Shown one piece after another: positions 29,591 to 33,963 of a stretch of 33,963 nucleotides of DNA. The notes below the pieces were generated by a model. That model was not told the origin of the DNA. It ran no database searches and saw only the letters and a list, made by a program, of their open reading frames with translations. Every line of letters begins with the position of its first letter. Positions within the stretch are counted from its first letter, which is position 1. The stretch comes from Streptococcus mitis (GTDB lineage: Bacteria > Bacillota > Bacilli > Lactobacillales > Streptococcaceae): positions 1-33,963 of the forward strand of contig NZ_CAMIAF010000024.1 of assembly GCF_946190375.1 (NCBI RefSeq), given 5' to 3'. A program made the translations under genes and the position numbers.

Positions 29591-29757
29591 AATAGAGGCT
29601 GGGACAAAAAGATTTTGATTTTAGGAATTCTTTGTTATAAAATTTCAAAATCAATAAATTAGACAAAAAAGCGAACAAAAACAGGATTTTAAGTTTCAGA
29701 TATCTCATTTTGTTCGCTTTTTATATTTAAGGTTAGACTTTTGTCCCAGCCTCTATT
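29591..29757. repeat. 167-bp palindromic element with nested inverted repeats (MITE-like)
   Basis: The ends are a perfect 19-bp inverted repeat: AATAGAGGCTGGGACAAAA (29591-29609) and its complement (29739-29757). Inside is a second, 15-bp pair (AAAAAGCGAACAAAA near 29666-29680 and its complement near 29709-29723) with T runs on both sides. No ORF is present. The GAGGCTGGGACAAAA end is a sequence I associate with intergenic repeats in streptococci. It may be a non-autonomous element and also act as a bidirectional terminator for the parE transcript. Confidence 0.7.
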
Positions 29758-29758
29758 C

Positions 29759-29802
29759 CCCCAGACAAGATATTCTTCAGGTAGAATTTCTTGTTTTTGG
29801 GG
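29759..29802. repeat. Inverted repeat beside the palindromic element
   Basis: ACAAGATATTCT and AGAATTTCTTGT (29765-29794) pair with one mismatch around a 6-nt loop. They are flanked by CCCC and GGGG that extend the stem imperfectly. It lies between the 434-residue gene's stop and the 167-bp element. There is no T run, so it is not a standard terminator. Confidence 0.5.
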
Positions 29803-29829
29803 TGAGATACTAGGATATATAAAAAGTTT

Positions 29830-31134
29830 TTAATCTAAAGGTTCAATAAAGTAATGCTTCATCTTGGATAGACTACTATAATCAATAAACTTATTCAGAT
29901 CATAATCCAGACCTTTTTTAATTGAATTTTCTATTAATTCAATAATTTTATCATCTTCATCGGATAACGATTGAGCTCTGCTCGGAATTAAATTTCTTGT
30001 ATTAGCATGACCTGAAGTCGTAAATTCAAATACAGTATAAATTTTATTACCTTTCAAAGTTCCTTCAATAACTAGAAGACTTTTCCCTTCATAGAAAAAG
30101 TCATTCACCAATTGTGCTGGTCCGCCAACACAATCAAGAGTATAGAATTTTTTGAAACCCTCTACATCTGTATTAGAAAGTTTACTCCCAACTTTAATAT
30201 CCCCTATTTCGGCTTTGTTCGTCACAATCCATTTATATGAGGTTCCATCGGAAAACAGACCTTCAAAAATAGCTTTACTTTGTAGATAGTGCTCTCTGAA
30301 ATTTAAACGTTCAAAGCATGTTTTCATAGTCTGATAATTATATTTTTGATACAAGGTAACATATTTATCTCCTAAGATTTTTAGCATGCCCTTTTCAGAA
30401 AATTCATCTATAATCTTTATGTCATCTTCAATAAATCCAATCCATGTTAAAGCTCGGTCAATTTCGCCTTCAAGTCTCTCTTTCCATAACTTATTGACAT
30501 ACCAAAATTTGACATCCTTCAATACTAAATCTTTATACTGAGATTTCAATTCATAACAGTTAACAGAACGATCTTCTAACTCGACAGCTTCAAAATACCA
30601 ATCAAAATCTGAAATATCCGGACTCTGCACTTGTTTAATCACCTCTAAAAGTTCCTGATGTTGCTTGCTACTTTGTTCTGAAAAAATAGCGATTTCATCC
30701 CTAGTATCTTCATGCAATTTTTTATGTAGCGCAACATCAGATTTTGAGAGTGTTGAAAGATCAAGTATCGTATCAGACAAACATTTTTCAAATTCATCCA
30801 TCAATTCAAAAAACAGATCAGGATTAAAGTCTTGGCTACTAATCATTGTTTTGAGATGATCTTTAAATTCTTCATAATCTTTATATTTACTATTCAAGTT
30901 ATACCGAATTTTTATAAGCTCTTCAGAAACTTGATTTTCCTTCCATAATTTGGCTATACCCTCATAACTAGGATTTTCTCCATGTCTTACCAATATATAT
31001 TTTTCAAAATCGTTTACTGCATTTTGAATTTTTTGGGTTTCAAGTTTTTCATCTATTCCCAGCCCCTCTAAAAGCTTGTCCAAATCCATTCCAGTAAAGT
31101 CAAAGAAAAAAGATATCAATTTTTGTTTATCCAT
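29830..31134 (-). CDS. Uncharacterised 434-residue protein downstream of parE
   Basis: I do not recognise this protein. It is acidic and soluble, with no signal peptide or membrane segment. Residues 1-110 are helical (MDKQKLISFFFDFTGMDLDK, then EGIAKLWKENQVSEELIKIR). Residues 110-175 look like a long helix or coiled coil (LHKKLHEDTRDEIAIFSEQ) that could link an adaptor domain to an effector domain. The C-terminal 250 residues are mixed alpha/beta with aromatic motifs (DFDWYFEAVELEDRS, KFYTLDCVGGPAQLVNDFFYEGKS), and no catalytic motif I can name. A GGGGGAAG site precedes the ATG, only 12 bp after parE, so it should be co-transcribed. The fold and its variable-locus position recall accessory defence proteins, but this is inference. 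Confidence 0.8.
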   Translation of the reverse strand: MDKQKLISFFFDFTGMDLDKLLEGLGIDEKLETQKIQNAVNDFEKYILVRHGENPSYEGIAKLWKENQVSEELIKIRYNLNSKYKDYEEFKDHLKTMISSQDFNPDLFFELMDEFEKCLSDTILDLSTLSKSDVALHKKLHEDTRDEIAIFSEQSSKQHQELLEVIKQVQSPDISDFDWYFEAVELEDRSVNCYELKSQYKDLVLKDVKFWYVNKLWKERLEGEIDRALTWIGFIEDDIKIIDEFSEKGMLKILGDKYVTLYQKYNYQTMKTCFERLNFREHYLQSKAIFEGLFSDGTSYKWIVTNKAEIGDIKVGSKLSNTDVEGFKKFYTLDCVGGPAQLVNDFFYEGKSLLVIEGTLKGNKIYTVFEFTTSGHANTRNLIPSRAQSLSDEDDKIIELIENSIKKGLDYDLNKFIDYSSLSKMKHYFIEPLD

Positions 31135-31146
31135 ACATTCTTCCCC

Positions 31147-33096
31147 CTAAAACACCATCTCCCCACTCTCTTCCAGCGTAAATTTGACGTTGTCTTCAAT
31201 CCACTTACGGCGTGGTTCGACCTTGTCTCCCATGAGGACATTGACGCGGCGTTCTGCGCGTGCTAGGTCTTCGATAGTGACACGGATAAGGGTACGCGTT
31301 TCTGGGTTCATAGTTGTTTCCCAGAGTTGATCCGCATTCATCTCACCAAGACCTTTATAACGTTGGAGTGTAGCACCTTTACCAAACTGTTTGCGGAGTT
31401 CTTCTAGTTCTCCGTCCGTCCAAGCATAGGCCACTTCTTCTTTCTTGCCTTTCCCTTTTGACATCTTGTAAAGAGGCGGAAGGGCAATATAGACATGTCC
31501 TGCCTCAACTAGCGGACGCATATAACGGTAGAAAAATGTCAAGAGAAGGGTTTGAATATGGGCACCGTCGGTATCCGCATCGGTCATGATAATGATCTTA
31601 TCATAGTTGGCATCTTCAATAGAGAAGTCAGCCCCCACACCCGCACCAATGGTATAAATCATGGTGTTGATTTCTTCATTTTTGAGGATATCCGACATCT
31701 TGGCCTTGGCTGTATTGATAACCTTACCACGAAGAGGTAGAATAGCCTGGAACTTGCGGTCACGGCCTTGTTTGGCAGAACCTCCGGCAGAATCTCCCTC
31801 GACTAGATAGAGTTCATTCTTAGCTGGATTCTTAGACTGAGCTGGGGTCAATTTCCCAGACAGCAAGCCCTTGTCTTTTTTATTTTTCTTACCATTTCGG
31901 CTCTCATCACGCGCCTTACGTGCCGCTTCACGAGCATCACGCGCCTTGATAGCCTTGCGGATGAGGTTAGAAGCCAATTCACCATTTTCCATAAGAAAGA
32001 AGGTCAACTTATCCGCCACAATGCCATCCACAACTGGGCGAGCTAGTGGACTTCCTAGTTTGTCCTTGGTCTGTCCTTCAAACTGGAGGTGTTCTTCAGG
32101 AACCAAGATAGAAAGAACGGCCGCTAGTCCCTCACGATAGTCTGAACCTTCAAGGTTTTTATCTTTTTCCTTGAGAAGTCCCGTCTTACGCGCATAGTCA
32201 TTCATGACCTTAGTGATAGCAGACTTGAGTCCTGTCTCATGCGTTCCACCGTCCTTGGTGCGAACATTATTAACAAAGGACAAGATGTTATCTGAAAATC
32301 CATCATTGTACTGAAGCGCTACTTCCACTTGAAAACCATTGTCTTCCCCTTCAAAGTACAGAACTGGCGTCAAGGTCTCCTTGTCTTCGTTCAGATAAGA
32401 AACAAAGTCTTGTACCCCATTTTCATAGTGAAACTCAACAGACTCATCTGTGCGTTTATCCGTTAGAGACAAGGTCACATTTTTCAAGAGAAAGGCTGAT
32501 TCATTAAGACGCTCTGAGATGGTATTGTACTTGAAGTCTGTCGTAGAAAAGATGGTCGCATCAGGCATAAAAGTAACCTTGGTACCTGTTTTAGACTTAG
32601 GCGCTGTACCGATTTTCTTCAAAGTCATGACAGGTTTTCCACCATTTTCAAAACGTTGCTTGTAGATTGCACCATCACGGGTGATTTCAACCTCCAGCCA
32701 ACTAGACAGAGCATTTACAACAGAAGAACCAACCCCGTGGAGACCACCAGATGTCTTGTAGCCACCCTGACCGAATTTCCCTCCGGCGTGAAGAATGGTA
32801 AAGATAACCTCAACTGTTGGGATTCCCATAGCATGCATACCCGTCGGCATCCCACGACCATGGTCTTGAACCGTTAAACTGCCATCTTTATTGATGGTGA
32901 CATCAATACGGTCACCAAATCCAGACAAAGCCTCATCAACTGCATTGTCGACGATTTCCCAGACTAGGTGATGGAGACCTGCCCCATCGGTCGATCCGAT
33001 ATACATCCCTGGACGTTTTCGAACCGCATCCAACCCTTCTAGCACCTGAATGGCGTCATCATTATAATTGTTAATATTGATTTCCTTTTTTGACAC
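31147..33096 (-). CDS. parE: DNA topoisomerase IV subunit B
   Basis: This is the 649-residue ATPase subunit of topoisomerase IV. It starts with GTG at 33096 behind AGGAGG. The GHKL ATP-binding motifs are EIVDNAVDEA, the DHGRGMPTG loop and GGLHGVGSSVVNAL. The TOPRIM region has EGDSAGGS (433-440) and the DADTDGAH metal site. Quinolone-related positions Asp435 and Ile460 are unchanged. Its partner parC lies downstream beyond five accessory loci. Confidence 0.98.
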   Translation of the reverse strand: MSKKEININNYNDDAIQVLEGLDAVRKRPGMYIGSTDGAGLHHLVWEIVDNAVDEALSGFGDRIDVTINKDGSLTVQDHGRGMPTGMHAMGIPTVEVIFTILHAGGKFGQGGYKTSGGLHGVGSSVVNALSSWLEVEITRDGAIYKQRFENGGKPVMTLKKIGTAPKSKTGTKVTFMPDATIFSTTDFKYNTISERLNESAFLLKNVTLSLTDKRTDESVEFHYENGVQDFVSYLNEDKETLTPVLYFEGEDNGFQVEVALQYNDGFSDNILSFVNNVRTKDGGTHETGLKSAITKVMNDYARKTGLLKEKDKNLEGSDYREGLAAVLSILVPEEHLQFEGQTKDKLGSPLARPVVDGIVADKLTFFLMENGELASNLIRKAIKARDAREAARKARDESRNGKKNKKDKGLLSGKLTPAQSKNPAKNELYLVEGDSAGGSAKQGRDRKFQAILPLRGKVINTAKAKMSDILKNEEINTMIYTIGAGVGADFSIEDANYDKIIIMTDADTDGAHIQTLLLTFFYRYMRPLVEAGHVYIALPPLYKMSKGKGKKEEVAYAWTDGELEELRKQFGKGATLQRYKGLGEMNADQLWETTMNPETRTLIRVTIEDLARAERRVNVLMGDKVEPRRKWIEDNVKFTLEESGEMVF

Positions 33097-33125
33097 AAGG
33101 AACCTCCTATTCGTTCATCTTTACT

Positions 33126-33154
33126 ATTCTACAAGTTTTCCAAGGATTTTGCAA
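33126..33154 (-). promoter_or_regulatory. Promoter of parE
   Basis: On the minus strand, -35 TTGCAA (33149-33154) and -10 TAGAAT (33126-33131) are 17 bp apart, 29 bp before the GTG start. It may serve the downstream 434-residue gene too. Confidence 0.7.
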
Positions 33155-33216
33155 AATTTTTCTTTCTCCGATGTAACAATTTCAGAAGAGATTCTCTGCC
33201 TTTCTTCTTCATTTCA

Positions 33217-33225
33217 TGATATAAT
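33217..33225 (+). promoter_or_regulatory. Extended -10 promoter of plsY, very close to the start codon
   Basis: TGATATAAT at 33217-33225 is an extended -10. The plsY ATG begins only 6 bp after it, so transcription would start at or within a base or two of the ATG. The AGGAG at 33226-33230 would lie upstream of the mRNA start. Confidence 0.6.
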
Positions 33226-33231
33226 AGGAGT

Positions 33232-33873
33232 ATGATTACAATAGTTTTATTAATCCTAGCCTATCTGCTGGGTTCGATTCCGTCTGGTCTCTGGATTGGA
33301 CAAATTTTCTTTCAGACAAATCTGCGAGAGCATGGTTCTGGTAACACAGGAACAACCAATACCTTCCGCATTTTAGGCAAGAAAGCAGGTATGGCGACCT
33401 TTGTGATTGACTTTTTCAAAGGAACCCTAGCAACACTGCTTCCGATTATGTTTCATCTTCAAGGTGTTTCGCCTCTTATCTTTGGACTTTTGGCTGTCAT
33501 TGGACATACCTTCCCTATCTTTGCAGGATTTAAGGGTGGTAAGGCTGTCGCAACCAGTGCGGGAGTGATTTTCGGATTTGCGCCTGTCTTCTGCCTCTAC
33601 CTTGCAGTTGTTTTCTTTGGAACCCTCTATCTTGGTAGTATGATTTCGCTATCTAGTGTCACAGCATCTATCGCGGCTGTCATCGGAGTTCTACTCTTTC
33701 CACTTTTTGGTTTTATCCTGAGCAATTATGACCCTCTCTTCATCGCTATTATCTTAGCACTGGCTAGTTTGATTATCATTCGGCATAAGGATAATATCAC
33801 ACGTATCCAGAATAAGACTGAAAATCTTGTTCCTTGGGGATTGAACCTAACCAACCAACATCCTAAAAAATAA
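33232..33873 (+). CDS. plsY: Glycerol-3-phosphate acyltransferase
   Basis: This 213-residue integral membrane enzyme transfers the acyl group from acyl-phosphate to glycerol-3-phosphate, the first step of phosphatidic acid synthesis in Firmicutes. Signatures are [12 protein letters not shown], the substrate motif [36 protein letters not shown] and five hydrophobic segments. The length is normal. It is divergent from parE, an arrangement shared with pneumococcus. Confidence 0.97.
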   Translation: MITIVLLILAYLLGSIPSGLWIGQIFFQTNLREHGSGNTGTTNTFRILGKKAGMATFVIDFFKGTLATLLPIMFHLQGVSPLIFGLLAVIGHTFPIFAGFKGGKAVATSAGVIFGFAPVFCLYLAVVFFGTLYLGSMISLSSVTASIAAVIGVLLFPLFGFILSNYDPLFIAIILALASLIIIRHKDNITRIQNKTENLVPWGLNLTNQHPKK

Positions 33874-33886
33874 ACGCCAGTTGTGA

Positions 33887-33963
33887 ATGAACTGCACCCC
33901 AAAAGTTAGACAGAAAAATCTAACTTTTGGGGTGTTTTTATTATGAAATTAACTTATGATGAT
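33887..33963 (+). mobile_element. Left end of a second IS3-family copy, inverted relative to the first
   Basis: These 77 bases are the exact reverse complement of 1-77. The IS tip TGAACTGCACCCC starts at 33888, and the transposase ATG is at 33943-33945 (MKLTYDD, cut by the window edge). The two transposase genes point outward. Confidence 0.75.
33895..33939 (+). terminator. IS-end hairpin downstream of plsY
   Basis: This is the same 16-bp-stem hairpin as in the left copy (33895-33910 with 33919-33934), followed by TTTTTA. It would end plsY read-through before the transposase start. Confidence 0.7.

Overview
The window looks like chromosome from a mitis-group Streptococcus, most likely S. mitis or S. 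oralis. The grounds are a low-GC base composition, pneumococcus-like housekeeping genes, two BOX repeats, a lectinolysin-type cytolysin, and ParC residues Gly52 and Asp91 (pneumococcus usually has Ser52 and Asn91, from memory). An adenylyltransferase (ant-like) gene between parE and parC is also an arrangement described for viridans streptococci. Species identity is inferred, not proven.

Layout. Positions 1-77 and 33887-33963 are the same 77 bases in opposite orientation. They are the left end of an IS3-family (IS150-like) element plus the first codons of its transposase, so the window is probably a whole short-read contig that broke at two IS copies. Inward from the left come a MIP channel, a frameshifted mgtC, a TPR protein coupled to an AI-2E-family permease, and an orphan AliA/AliB-type peptide-binding lipoprotein, all on the minus strand. 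A divergent lactonase follows on the plus strand. The complete eight-gene F1Fo ATP synthase operon (atpE-B-F-H-A-G-D-C, minus strand, 14239 down to 7800) has a clear promoter and, unusually, a BOX element between atpG and atpD. Next are a U32 tRNA-hydroxylation-type protein, guaA, a divergent GntR/HutC regulator, a second BOX with a tandem 45-bp duplication, and the operon cppA - serine hydrolase - EamA transporter.

The right third holds the most unusual material. A cholesterol-dependent cytolysin carries an N-terminal F-type lectin domain and a CD59-recognition motif. Downstream of parE, and separating it from parC, lies a 4.7-kb accessory block. In transcription order it contains an unrecognised 434-residue protein, a 167-bp nested palindromic element, a pseudogene with three in-frame stops, a GNAT acetyltransferase, a GNAT remnant, an ANT(6)-like nucleotidyltransferase and a RelA/SpoT-like synthetase. 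The last two overlap by 4 bp. plsY runs divergently from parE at the right edge.

How the genes work together. The core genes cover energy coupling (ATP synthase), GMP synthesis (guaA), chromosome decatenation (parE/parC) and phospholipid synthesis (plsY). The accessory genes cover host interaction (cytolysin, CppA, peptide-binding lipoprotein) and a possible nucleotide-based stress or defence module. No tRNA, rRNA, CRISPR array or recognisable riboswitch was seen.
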